A stretch of 64,000 nt of DNA, taken from Streptococcus oralis. Its GTDB lineage: Bacteria; Bacillota; Bacilli; Lactobacillales; Streptococcaceae. Below are positions 1 through 7,615 of the stretch, one piece after another. Below the pieces are notes generated by a model. That model was given only the letters and a program-made list of their open reading frames with translations. It made no database searches and had not been told where the DNA came from. The first letter of the stretch is position 1. Every line of letters starts with the position of its first letter. The translations under genes were made by a program, and so were the position numbers. The stretch is taken from NCBI RefSeq assembly GCF_024399415.1, contig NZ_CP029257.1, positions 705,501 to 769,500 on the forward strand, written 5' to 3'.

Positions 1-37
1 TGTAAGAAAGTTTGATGTTTTCTATCTAGCTAAAGAG

Positions 38-115
38 GGCAGGCAATACCTGACTGTTACGTACATTACCTGCCTCCAAACTATAGCCGGCGCTCAGCAG
101 TACTTATCGCTGAGC
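38..115. repeat. Two GC-richer inverted repeats downstream of the pheromone gene
   Basis: Arms 38-47 and 65-74 pair with one mismatch. Arms 92-98 and 109-115 pair perfectly (GCTCAGC/GCTGAGC) with a 10-base loop. The stretch is richer in GC than its surroundings and I found no reading frame in it. It lies 3' of the minus-strand SHP gene, so it could be part of that transcript's end, but there is no T-tract typical of an intrinsic terminator. It could also be the edge of an unrecognised mobile element or a structured RNA cut by the window edge. Confidence 0.4.
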
Positions 116-147
116 AGTCTAGGCAAAACTCTCCTTAGAAATTAAGA

Positions 148-219
148 TTATCCAACTCCGATAATAATAATTCCTTCTAGTAAAAAGAGTAGGAGTGGTA
201 ATATTTTTTGTTTTTTCAT
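148..219 (-). CDS. shp: SHP-type short hydrophobic pheromone precursor (23 aa)
   Basis: A 23-codon frame on the minus strand starts with ATG at 219, five bases after a GTGAGGAT ribosome site, and stops with TAA at 148-150. The product has a basic start (MKKQK), a hydrophobic middle and a C-terminus of EGIIIIGVG. That matches the established streptococcal SHP pattern: an acidic residue followed by aliphatic residues and glycine. It is divergent from an rgg gene, the canonical arrangement. By family knowledge the peptide is exported, cut near the Glu (Eep has been implicated), re-imported by the Ami/Opp permease and bound by Rgg. The mature form is probably the last 8-9 residues. Such genes are usually missed by annotation pipelines. 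Confidence 0.88.
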   Translation of the reverse strand: MKKQKILPLLLFLLEGIIIIGVG

Positions 220-308
220 GTGTAATCCTCACTTTTGTTTTTTTTTATTATATGTTATTATTGGGGTGAATAAAATATATTCCCATATATGCGTGATGGA
301 GGTTCAGA
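220..308. promoter_or_regulatory. Divergent shp/rgg promoter region with candidate Rgg box
   Basis: On the minus strand a perfect -10 (TATAAT, read from 252 to 247) lies about 28 bases before the SHP start, and the matching -35 is poor (TTTTAT), as expected for an activator-dependent promoter. An imperfect inverted repeat, GGGTGAATA to TATTCCC at 264-284, overlaps that -35 and is the best Rgg-binding candidate. The rgg ribosome site GGAGG is at 298-302. Rgg binding here is inference. Confidence 0.5.
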
Positions 309-1199
309 ATGAAAAATTTTGGAGAAATTTTTAAAAAGTTTAGAGAATCAAGAGGATTGCGGTTAAAGGATCTCACGAAGGATGGTATATCAACATCTCA
401 GCTTTCACGTTTCGAAAAAGGAGAAACGGATTTAACCATTTCAAAGTTTATACATATTCTAAATGAAATTAATATGCCAATTGATGAATTTATGTATGCC
501 GTTCATGATTTTCATCGTGATGAACTAAATGAACTATTAGCTCAGGTTAGGAAATATGTAACGACTCGCGACATTGAAGGGATGAAGAGATTGTTGATAT
601 CTCAAATGGAAAATGAAGGAAAACGAGAGAAATTTCATCATATAAATACCATTTTAGTTAAAATTCGTCTTCAGGATTTATCGGGAGAAAAATACTATAA
701 TGAAACAGATTTGAATGATTTAACCGATTATCTATTTGGTGTTGAATATTGGGGATATTATGAATTGTTGATTTTCATGAATACTTTGGATGTTCTAAAA
801 CATGATGTTTTTATGGTTTTAGCAAGAGAAATGTCTAGACGATCAGATTTTTATAAAGAAATTCCTATTAATCGACGCCTGATTTCAACCATGTTGCTTA
901 ATGCTTATATTACCTGTATTGAAAAGAAAAAGTTTATGGATGCTTTGTATTTTGAAAAACAATTGAAACAATGCTTTTTTATCGAGATAGAAATTTATGA
1001 AAGACTCATTTTTCTCTATGCTCAAAACCTTTATCGCTATCAAAAAAACGGAAATAAGATTGCAATTATTGAAATGAAAAAATGTATTGGAGCAATAAAA
1101 TTAGCAGGCAGTAACCACTTAGCAAAGATTTATGAAGGACATTTAAAAAAAGTTTTAGGGGAGGACAGTCATCAAGCAGATATGGGAAAGAAATTTTGA
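309..1199 (+). CDS. rgg: Rgg/MutR-family transcriptional regulator
   Basis: This 296-residue protein has an N-terminal XRE-type helix-turn-helix (about residues 1-60, including FRESRGLRLKDL and ISTSQLSRFEKGE). A long helical C-terminal part has the length and composition of the Rgg/MutR peptide-binding repeat domain. The start is set by GGAGG at 298-302. The gene diverges from an SHP pheromone gene and is followed 51 bases later by a RiPP precursor, radical SAM enzyme and exporter. The likely role is a cytoplasmic receptor for the SHP peptide that activates shp and the peptide operon. Family assignment is secure; targets and sign of control are inferred from gene order. Confidence 0.92.
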   Translation: MKNFGEIFKKFRESRGLRLKDLTKDGISTSQLSRFEKGETDLTISKFIHILNEINMPIDEFMYAVHDFHRDELNELLAQVRKYVTTRDIEGMKRLLISQMENEGKREKFHHINTILVKIRLQDLSGEKYYNETDLNDLTDYLFGVEYWGYYELLIFMNTLDVLKHDVFMVLAREMSRRSDFYKEIPINRRLISTMLLNAYITCIEKKKFMDALYFEKQLKQCFFIEIEIYERLIFLYAQNLYRYQKNGNKIAIIEMKKCIGAIKLAGSNHLAKIYEGHLKKVLGEDSHQADMGKKF

Positions 1200-1242
1200 C
1201 TGAACTATTGAATGATATAATCATATCATCAAATAAAGGAGG
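1196..1242 (+). promoter_or_regulatory. Promoter region of the RiPP operon
   Basis: A TATAAT -10 lies at 1216-1221. The nearest -35-like hexamer (TTGACT, 1196-1201) overlaps the rgg stop codon and is only 14 bases away, too close for unaided recognition, which suggests an activator. The -10 lies inside a short palindrome, GATAT-AATC-ATATC (1214-1227). A strong ribosome site, AAAGGAGG, ends at 1242, eight bases before the precursor ATG. Confidence 0.5.
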
Positions 1243-1250
1243 ATAATAAA

Positions 1251-1355
1251 ATGGATAATCTCAAAATTATCGATTTGGAAGAATTACTAGCCAATAAATC
1301 AGCCTATGTTATTCATGATTGCGGCCCTAGTCATTCTTGTGGTGGAGGTCGGTAA
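1251..1355 (+). CDS. gggA: Sactipeptide (RaS-RiPP) precursor, GGG/streptosactin-like, 34 aa
   Basis: The 34-codon gene has an excellent ribosome site (AAAGGAGG, 1235-1242) and sits directly before a SPASM radical SAM gene. The N-terminal half is an acidic, leucine-rich leader (LEELLANKSAY at residues 9-19). The C-terminus is C24-G-P-S27-H-S-C30-G-G-G33-R34. The two Cys-x-x-acceptor units, CGPS and CGGG, fit two unnested four-residue thioether rings of the type I recall for streptosactin, a fratricidal sactipeptide of S. thermophilus whose clusters are named for a GGG motif. The ring pattern and the symbol are inferred from that similarity. The gene is too short for routine gene callers. Confidence 0.85.
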   Translation: MDNLKIIDLEELLANKSAYVIHDCGPSHSCGGGR

Positions 1356-1376
1356 CGACTATCTTATTTTTATTGT

Positions 1377-1399
1377 GAGAGGGATTTTTATTCCCTCTC
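1377..1399 (+). terminator. Hairpin between precursor and radical SAM gene (attenuator-like)
   Basis: The perfect 8-bp stem GAGAGGGA (1377-1384) pairs with TCCCTCTC (1392-1399) around a 7-base loop. It lies 21 bases after the precursor stop and 23 bases before the enzyme start. The downstream stretch is A/T-rich but not a clean T-tract, so partial termination or 3'-end protection of the precursor mRNA is more likely than a full stop. This would give more precursor than enzyme. Confidence 0.6.
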
Positions 1400-1422
1400 T
1401 ATGTTATATAGGGGGAATAATT

Positions 1423-2619
1423 ATGTTAAAAGCATTTATTACAGAATCTGATACTCTTTATTTTAATTCTGAAACCTTTACTTTATCAACTTCAATAGAT
1501 GATTTGAATAATAATATCAAAAAAGAAAACGATTATAATATTTTAAAAAAAGTAGTAATCAATATTTCAAATAACTGTAATCTTTCATGTACATACTGCT
1601 ATGCTGATGGTGGTAATTACGGAATGATGAATCAACTGATGAATATTGATACAGCAGATAAAATTATTGATCAGCTAGTCTCTCGCAGAATTCAATGTAT
1701 CAAGAGATTAATCCTTTTTGGAGGCGAGCCGTTTTTAAATATTGATTTGTTTGTTTATATTATTGAAAAGCTATCTAAAAATATTGAGATTCAAAAAATT
1801 GAAACTGTGACAAATGGTACCATCTTAAATAAGAAAGTTGAAATGATGATTAACAATTATCATCCTTTTTTAACAGTTAGCCTTGATGGCCCACAATTGA
1901 TTCACGATAAGTTAAGAGGCAAGGGAAGTCATAGACGAACATTGAATTTTATTCAGTATTTAAAAGAAATAGATTACGAAAATTTTGAAGTCGCTTCTAC
2001 TTACACGCGGATGCATCAAAAACTTGGATTTCAAAAAGGGGATATCTATAGATATTTTACTGATATGGGTGTTAGATTTAATATCAATAATGTATTTAGC
2101 AAAAATAAAATTCTAATAGTTAAAGAAATGGAAATGACTGAAGAAAATAGAAAAACATTTATCGATCAGTCATTCGAAGATATTATCAATAATAATGTTA
2201 AAAACTACATTAGCCCGATTGTTTATGATGTGCTACTTTCAATGATTTTTAAAAGTAAGATAGAATCGTTTTGTGTTGATATTGATCCAGAAACAACAAT
2301 AACATTTGATGTTGATGGATCAACTAAATCTTGCTTTAGATTTTGGGGGACCCATAGCAGTGATAAAGTTACACAATTCAATAATAAGGATAACTTTTCT
2401 AAGTGTAAAGATTGTTGGTGTAGAGGAATGTGCATGGAATGTGTCGCAAATATGATTGATGGCTATTCATCAATTATTTCTGAAGAAGGAAAATTTATTG
2501 AGTGTAAAAAACAAGATTTAATGGAATACTGTATTTATAAAATTATTGAATTGAGTAAGGATAAAGAGCGTTTAACAAAATTAGTTAACAATTTTGAAAG
2601 GTTCATTAGATATGCTTAA
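1423..2619 (+). CDS. gggB: SPASM-domain radical SAM peptide maturase
   Basis: The start is ATG 1423 behind AGGGGG at 1410-1415; an upstream in-frame ATG at 1306 lies inside the precursor gene and lacks a ribosome site. The 398-residue product has the radical SAM motif C52-x3-C56-x2-C59 (CNLSCTYC), a GGEP motif (residues 100-103), and a cysteine-rich C-terminus (C284, C304, C328, C331, C333, C337, C340, C361, C370), which is the SPASM/auxiliary Fe-S cluster region. Enzymes of this class form Cys-to-alpha-carbon thioethers or C-C links on RiPP precursors. The partner is the 34-residue peptide just upstream. Its stop codon overlaps the exporter start. Fold assignment is secure; the exact crosslink is inferred. 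Confidence 0.93.
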   Translation: MLKAFITESDTLYFNSETFTLSTSIDDLNNNIKKENDYNILKKVVINISNNCNLSCTYCYADGGNYGMMNQLMNIDTADKIIDQLVSRRIQCIKRLILFGGEPFLNIDLFVYIIEKLSKNIEIQKIETVTNGTILNKKVEMMINNYHPFLTVSLDGPQLIHDKLRGKGSHRRTLNFIQYLKEIDYENFEVASTYTRMHQKLGFQKGDIYRYFTDMGVRFNINNVFSKNKILIVKEMEMTEENRKTFIDQSFEDIINNNVKNYISPIVYDVLLSMIFKSKIESFCVDIDPETTITFDVDGSTKSCFRFWGTHSSDKVTQFNNKDNFSKCKDCWCRGMCMECVANMIDGYSSIISEEGKFIECKKQDLMEYCIYKIIELSKDKERLTKLVNNFERFIRYA

Positions 2620-4156
2620 AAAGTTCATCACAAAAAAACATTTGGTGCTCTATTTTATTTTCATTGCTATTACGTGGTTAGAGGCTATCATCACACCAAC
2701 CTTGGTATCGATGATTATAGCCAGTTTTGAGAAGAAGATTCTGGATGATTTATGGATAGCCCTTACTGTAGGTATAATTGGTAATTTATTTATTCTTATT
2801 GGATTGGCTGGGAAAAGGTATTATTATGCCAAGTTAGTAGCAGATTTCACTTGGATCATGAAATATAAATTGTTTGAGCATTTTCTATATAATAAAAATA
2901 GTAAAAAAGAGGATATCCTATCCAATCTTGAAAACGATGTCAAACAATTAGAAACGTCTTATCTCGAACCAGCAGTCATTATTATTTCCTCAGTTGGTTT
3001 TACAATAGTTTCCATTGTATATGCATTGACAACAAATTTTTGGTTGGGCTGGATATTTATCTTTTTTTACTCTATGCCTGCACTCTGTAGTGGTATAGGT
3101 AGTAAAAAATTAGCCCTTATTTCTGAGGAAAAAGCGACGTCGAATCAGGAGTACTTGTCTCAGACAACGAATATCATTGGTGGAGAGAGTGTGATTAAAA
3201 ATTACGGTGCTATGGATTTCTTCTATTCTCTTTTCAGAAGAGCCTTGTCGAAGAGAATTGATCAGGACATTCGTTATGAACAACAACGTACGATTAATAA
3301 TATTCTCATTAATAGTATTGACGCATTTTGTTCGGTAGTTCCCATCATTATCGGTGGTATAATGACTTATTATAATTATTTGTCAGGAGCTAGTTTTGTT
3401 GCAATTTATCTAGTATCTCATAACATAGGCTATCAATTCAATGAATTGTCATATTTTATCAATACCTATAAATCAAGCAAGCAGCTTAGGAATCGTTATG
3501 ATTTTCTACTTCAAGATGCGATTATACAAACAGATGACCTGTCTTCAACATCACTTTTTCCTATCTTAGTTGATTGCGTCAGTTTAAGTTTTGAAGATAA
3601 TATACTTTTTGAAAATCTATCATTTGAAATTAAAAAAGGAGAAAAAATTGCTCTAATAGGTGCAAGTGGTTGTGGTAAGTCAACCTTACTTAACCTCATC
3701 TATGGGCAACTATCTCCAGATTTGGGGAAGGTGACTTATGCTGGTCAGATCTTAAATCAAGAGCAAGTTGCCAAATCAGCTTCTTATATTTTACAAGATT
3801 CCTATATTTTTGATGGTTTATCACTTGAGGAGAATATTACCCTTGGAGAGTCGATGGATAATATAAAGATGGACCTGATTCTTAATCGAGTAAATCTAGA
3901 ATTTTTAAAGGGACATCTTCTTTATGGAAATCATCTTTCTGGTGGGGAAAAGCAACGTATAGAAATCGCTCGCAGTTTGTATCATAATAGTGATCTGATT
4001 TTGGCAGACGAGGTTAAAGCCAATCTTGATAAAGTGAATTCAAAACAAATTTCAAATATCTTATTAACCCTTCCACAAACCTTGGTTGAGGTAATCCACC
4101 ATTATGATGAGGAGACACTTGCACAATACGACAAAGTAATTAATTTGTCTCAGTGA
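2612..4156 (+). CDS. ABC transporter, fused permease-ATPase (RiPP exporter)
   Basis: I chose ATG 2612, which overlaps the radical SAM stop by eight bases and has GAAAGG at 2596-2601; a TTG at 2594 is less likely. The 514-residue protein has an N-terminal membrane domain with about six hydrophobic segments (to about residue 290). The ATPase follows: Walker A GASGCGKST near residue 350, signature LSGGEKQR near 442, Walker B LILADE near 460, and a histidine switch in VIHHYDEE near the C-terminus. There is no N-terminal C39 peptidase, so leader removal must be done by another protease. Translational coupling to the maturase points to export of, or self-protection from, the modified peptide. Confidence 0.9.
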   Translation: MLKKFITKKHLVLYFIFIAITWLEAIITPTLVSMIIASFEKKILDDLWIALTVGIIGNLFILIGLAGKRYYYAKLVADFTWIMKYKLFEHFLYNKNSKKEDILSNLENDVKQLETSYLEPAVIIISSVGFTIVSIVYALTTNFWLGWIFIFFYSMPALCSGIGSKKLALISEEKATSNQEYLSQTTNIIGGESVIKNYGAMDFFYSLFRRALSKRIDQDIRYEQQRTINNILINSIDAFCSVVPIIIGGIMTYYNYLSGASFVAIYLVSHNIGYQFNELSYFINTYKSSKQLRNRYDFLLQDAIIQTDDLSSTSLFPILVDCVSLSFEDNILFENLSFEIKKGEKIALIGASGCGKSTLLNLIYGQLSPDLGKVTYAGQILNQEQVAKSASYILQDSYIFDGLSLEENITLGESMDNIKMDLILNRVNLEFLKGHLLYGNHLSGGEKQRIEIARSLYHNSDLILADEVKANLDKVNSKQISNILLTLPQTLVEVIHHYDEETLAQYDKVINLSQ

Positions 4157-4178
4157 CAATCAATAAAAAGAGGAAAGT

Positions 4179-4318
4179 ATGTCTCGTTCATTTGTAAAAT
4201 TATTAGTACGCGAATTGTTTGCATTTGGATGACAGTTAACATCATTGTGTATATATACGTTATTACAAAATCTGATATTGTAAATTTAATAGATTCAATA
4301 TTGCCTTTTTATGAATAA
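4179..4318 (+). other. Two overlapping mini-frames (17 and 29 codons), possibly one frameshifted gene
   Basis: Behind AGAGGAAAG, an ATG at 4179 opens a 17-codon frame (MSRSFVKLLVRELFAFG) that stops at 4232. The stop overlaps the ATG of a 29-codon frame (4229-4318) as ATGA. The second product is hydrophobic at its start (MTVNIIVYIYVITKSD). They may be two tiny coupled peptides or the remains of one small membrane protein. They lie 22 bases after the exporter and could belong to the same transcript, for example as an immunity peptide. I recognise no family. The rest of 4319-4469 is AT-rich with no gene that I can support. Confidence 0.3.
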
Positions 4319-4469
4319 TATAAGTAAAGAATAGTAGCAAACATATTTAATTTACACCTCAATCATGAAATTTTCTGTCTAACTTTCGTAATATAGATTC
4401 ATACTTTATTTATCAATTCGATTTCTACTTTTTAATTATAAAGTATGGGTTAAAAGTCGTCGAAATCAA

Positions 4470-4515
4470 AAAACACATAGTATCAGTTTTTTGAATACCT
4501 GATACTATGTGTTTT
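4470..4515. terminator. Strong bidirectional terminator
   Basis: A perfect 17-bp stem joins 4470-4486 and 4499-4515, with A-runs on one side and T-runs on the other. It separates the accessory RiPP island from the housekeeping genes and can also end the minus-strand DUF3042 transcript. Confidence 0.85.
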
Positions 4516-4578
4516 ATTGTGGAAATATTTATTGGGCATTCTCCTCAAATTAAGTTTATCCCCAACTTCTTTTGTTGC

Positions 4579-4749
4579 TTAATGTGATACGCGGCGGCGA
4601 GCTGCTTTTTTGCGGTTTTCTTCGATGAAAGCTGCTTTTTGCTCTTCTGGCTCAATCACTTTCTTTTTAATTGCGTATACTGCACCTGCAACAGCAGCGA
4701 CAGTTCCTGCGACACCTGTTACAAGACCTTTAGCGAATCCTTTAGCCAT
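4579..4749 (-). CDS. DUF3042 family small protein
   Basis: This 56-residue protein starts at ATG 4749 behind AAAGGAGG. It has an N-terminal glycine/alanine-rich hydrophobic segment (GFAKGLVTGVAGTVAAVAGA) and a charged, basic C-terminus (KKAARRR). This is the pattern of DUF3042, a small single-span protein widespread in lactic acid bacteria with no known function. A longer minus-strand reading upstream only extends into the miaA leader and is not supported. It is divergent from miaA. Confidence 0.85.
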   Translation of the reverse strand: MAKGFAKGLVTGVAGTVAAVAGAVYAIKKKVIEPEEQKAAFIEENRKKAARRRVSH

Positions 4750-4821
4750 GAGTCTTCCTCCTTTATCTTCCCGATCAGCCAGGCTCCCCAAGTGGTAGCA
4801 TTTTTCTGACTGACCTTTTTG

Positions 4822-4830
4822 TGATATAAT
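4822..4830 (+). promoter_or_regulatory. Extended -10 promoter of miaA
   Basis: TGATATAAT has the extended -10 form TGnTATAAT, 40 bases before the miaA ATG. It lies in the gap between miaA and the divergent DUF3042 gene. Confidence 0.6.
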
Positions 4831-4869
4831 AATAGTAACGAAAAAATGGAAATTTTTCAAGGAAAAAAG

Positions 4870-5754
4870 ATGAAAACAAAAATAATTGTGATTGTTGGAC
4901 CGACCGCTGTTGGGAAGACAGCCCTTGCTATTGAAGTAGCCAAGCGCTTTGGTGGAGAGGTGGTCAGTGGTGACAGTCAGCAAGTATACAGAGGGTTGAA
5001 TATTGGGACGGCCAAGGCTAGCCCAGAGGAGCAAGCAGCTGTTCCTCATCATTTGATTGATGTCAGAGAGGTGACCGAGTCTTACTCGGCTTTTGATTTT
5101 GTTTCAGAAGCTAAGAAGGCTATTGAGGATATTCAAAGCCGTGGCAAGCTAGCCATTATCGCTGGTGGAACTGGACTTTATATCCAGAGCTTGCTTGAAG
5201 GCTATCATCTAGGTGGGGAAACACCTCATGAGGAGATTGTAGCTTATCGGGCTAGTTTGGAGCCTTATTCAGATGAGGAATTAGCCCATCTTGTGGAGCA
5301 AGCAGGTCTTGAAATTCCCCAGTTTAATCGTCGTCGTGCCATGCGTGCCTTGGAAATTGCCCATTTTGGTCAGGATTTGGAAAATCAGGAAAGTCCTTAT
5401 AAAGCTTTGATTATTTGCTTGGATGATGAACGCAGTCAGCTTTATGAACGTATCAACCGTCGAGTAGATCTGATGTTTGAGGCTGGACTTTTGGATGAGG
5501 CTAAGTGGCTTTTTGACTATTATCCAGATGTGCAGGCTGCTAAAGGCATTGGCTACAAGGAACTCTTCCCTTATTTTCGAGGAGAGCAAACTCTTGAGGA
5601 AGCAAGCGAGAGTCTCAAACAGGCGACCCGCCGTTTTGCTAAGCGTCAGTTGACCTGGTTCCGTAATCGCATGCAGGTGACCTTTTATCAGATAGGAGAG
5701 TCTGGTGTGAAGGAGCGCATTCTAAGCCAGATTGAGGAGTTTTTACATGATTGA
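4870..5754 (+). CDS. miaA: tRNA dimethylallyltransferase MiaA
   Basis: The enzyme adds a dimethylallyl group to A37 of tRNAs that read UNN codons. I chose ATG 4870 because it places the P-loop GPTAVGKT at residues 10-17, as in the family, and has AAGGA upstream; the in-frame ATG at 4846 would add eight residues. The substrate motif DSQQVYRG starts at residue 35, and GGTGLY and KGIGYKE are present. At 294 residues it is full length. It overlaps hflX by eight bases, so the two are translationally coupled at the head of an operon reaching at least rnz. Confidence 0.97.
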   Translation: MKTKIIVIVGPTAVGKTALAIEVAKRFGGEVVSGDSQQVYRGLNIGTAKASPEEQAAVPHHLIDVREVTESYSAFDFVSEAKKAIEDIQSRGKLAIIAGGTGLYIQSLLEGYHLGGETPHEEIVAYRASLEPYSDEELAHLVEQAGLEIPQFNRRRAMRALEIAHFGQDLENQESPYKALIICLDDERSQLYERINRRVDLMFEAGLLDEAKWLFDYYPDVQAAKGIGYKELFPYFRGEQTLEEASESLKQATRRFAKRQLTWFRNRMQVTFYQIGESGVKERILSQIEEFLHD

Positions 5755-6985
5755 AACGGAGAAAAAAGAGGAGCGAGTTCTGCTGATTGGTGTGGAATTA
5801 CAGGGCATGGACAATTTTGACCTCTCTATGGAAGAATTGGCCAGTCTAGCCAAGACAGCTGGGGCAGTCGTAGTCGATAGCTACAGGCAAAAACGGGAAA
5901 AGTATGACTCCAAGACCTTCGTTGGTTCTGGTAAGTTGGAAGAAATCGCTCGAATGGTGGATGCAGAAGAAATTACTACTGTCATTGTCAATAATCGCTT
6001 GACTCCACGGCAAAATGTCAATCTAGAGGAAGTCCTGGGTGTAAAAGTGATTGACCGTATGCAGTTGATTTTGGATATCTTTGCCATGCGGGCTCGAAGC
6101 CATGAAGGGAAACTCCAAGTCCACCTAGCCCAGCTCAAATATCTCTTGCCTCGCTTGGTTGGTCAAGGGATTATGCTCAGCCGTCAGGCAGGGGGAATTG
6201 GTTCCCGTGGTCCAGGGGAAAGCCAGCTGGAACTGAACCGTCGTAGCGTTCGCAATCAAATCACAGATATCGAGCGCCAGCTCAAGGTGGTTGAGAAAAA
6301 TCGAGCGACTGTCAGAGAAAAACGCTTGGAGTCAAGTACCTTTAAAATCGGTTTGATTGGTTACACCAATGCTGGGAAATCAACCATCATGAACACCTTG
6401 ACCAGTAAGACCCAGTATGAAGCAGACGAGCTGTTTGCGACCCTGGATGCGACGACAAAGAGCATCCATCTAGGGGGCAATCTTCAGGTTACATTGACTG
6501 ATACGGTTGGCTTTATCCAGGATTTGCCAACAGAATTGGTGTCCAGTTTCAAGTCAACCTTAGAAGAAAGTAAACATGTAGACCTTCTGGTTCATGTCAT
6601 CGATGCCAGCAATCCTTATCACGAGGAACATGAAAAAACGGTTCTGTCTATCATGAAAGACTTGGATATGGAGGATATTCCTCGCCTGACTCTTTATAAT
6701 AAAGCGGATTTGGTGGAGGATTTCACGCCTACTCAAACGCCGTATGCCCTCATTTCTGCCAAGTCTGAGGATAGTCGTGAGCAGTTGCAAGCATTGTTTT
6801 TGGAGAAGATCAAGGATATTTTTGAAGTCTTTACCCTGCGCGTGCCTTTTTCAAAGTCTTACAAGATTCATGATTTAGAAAATGTAGCGATTCTGGAAGA
6901 GCGTGATTATCAAGATGACGGTGAAGTGATTACAGGCTATATTTCTGAGAAAAATAAATGGAGGTTAGAGGAATTTTATGACTGA
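5747..6985 (+). CDS. hflX: GTPase HflX
   Basis: This 412-residue ribosome-associated GTPase is thought to split or rescue stalled 70S ribosomes under stress. Start ATG 5747 has GAGGAG at 5734-5739. The HflX-specific N-terminal domain and coiled-coil linker precede the G domain: G1 GYTNAGKST (205-213), G3 DTVGF (from 252), G4 NKAD (from 318). The glycine-rich [10 protein letters not shown] loop typical of HflX is present. The gene overlaps both miaA and the following gene. Confidence 0.96.
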   Translation: MIETEKKEERVLLIGVELQGMDNFDLSMEELASLAKTAGAVVVDSYRQKREKYDSKTFVGSGKLEEIARMVDAEEITTVIVNNRLTPRQNVNLEEVLGVKVIDRMQLILDIFAMRARSHEGKLQVHLAQLKYLLPRLVGQGIMLSRQAGGIGSRGPGESQLELNRRSVRNQITDIERQLKVVEKNRATVREKRLESSTFKIGLIGYTNAGKSTIMNTLTSKTQYEADELFATLDATTKSIHLGGNLQVTLTDTVGFIQDLPTELVSSFKSTLEESKHVDLLVHVIDASNPYHEEHEKTVLSIMKDLDMEDIPRLTLYNKADLVEDFTPTQTPYALISAKSEDSREQLQALFLEKIKDIFEVFTLRVPFSKSYKIHDLENVAILEERDYQDDGEVITGYISEKNKWRLEEFYD

Positions 6986-7601
6986 TATTAAAACTTTGGC
7001 TCTAAAGTATGGAGGTTATACAAGTCTGGATAGGGTCTATCTAGATCAGCTTCTAGCTGGCAAAACAGAGCAAGAGCAGTTGGCTCTCATCACACCTCCT
7101 CCGAGTGTAGTCAATGCCTACTTTGCTGAACTCTACCAGAAAAAGAGTCCTCAGGCTGCGACAGATTACTTTGCAGAACTCAGTCAGGAACTAAATCTCT
7201 ACAATGTTGAGCCAAGTTTCACTCTAGAAAGCAAGCCCTTTATTCGCCTTAACCTGTCGGGTAAATCCTTTGGATTTTGCTATGAGAGTGAGGGATTGGG
7301 GCGGATTTTCTCTGAAAATGAAGAGGGAATCTCGGATGACTTGCTCTTTGAGATTGCGCAAATTTTCCCTCATCAACTCGTCTTTGAAGAATTTGGAAAG
7401 ATTTACATGAAGGATGCCGGAGATGAGGAAGTTATTAGTGTAGAAAATCTCACAGCTTTGACAGATTTGGAAAGTTTAGCAGATGGCCGTAAGCGTCTCA
7501 AAGGCTACAGCCAAGAGGATTTACTGCAAGAAGCTGTTGCTTTTTCTAGCAAGCGCTATTTCCGATCGGAAAATCGCACAGCCATGTTATATATTGATTA
7601 A
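6978..7601 (+). CDS. Conserved hypothetical protein of the miaA-hflX-rnz operon
   Basis: This 207-residue soluble protein has no motif I can assign. It is rich in Glu, Leu and Phe, with no signal peptide or membrane segment. It overlaps the hflX end by eight bases and is 14 bases before rnz, so it is surely co-expressed with these RNA-related genes. I recall the orthologue in related streptococci occupying the same place, sometimes labelled as a cystathionine beta-lyase, but the sequence shows no PLP-enzyme signature and I do not support that name. Confidence 0.85.
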   Translation: MTDIKTLALKYGGYTSLDRVYLDQLLAGKTEQEQLALITPPPSVVNAYFAELYQKKSPQAATDYFAELSQELNLYNVEPSFTLESKPFIRLNLSGKSFGFCYESEGLGRIFSENEEGISDDLLFEIAQIFPHQLVFEEFGKIYMKDAGDEEVISVENLTALTDLESLADGRKRLKGYSQEDLLQEAVAFSSKRYFRSENRTAMLYID

Positions 7602-7615
7602 TTAGAAAGTATCGA

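Noticed and set aside
1306..1422. Upstream start for the radical SAM gene
   Set aside because: It would begin inside the precursor gene in another frame and run through the hairpin; ATG 1423 has its own ribosome site.
4750..5052. Longer minus-strand start for the DUF3042 protein
   Set aside because: The extension covers the miaA promoter and coding region and does not match the family; ATG 4749 has AAAGGAGG.
6978..7601. Cystathionine beta-lyase name for the gene after hflX
   Set aside because: No PLP lysine motif or fold-type I pattern is visible; the name seems to be an annotation carry-over.
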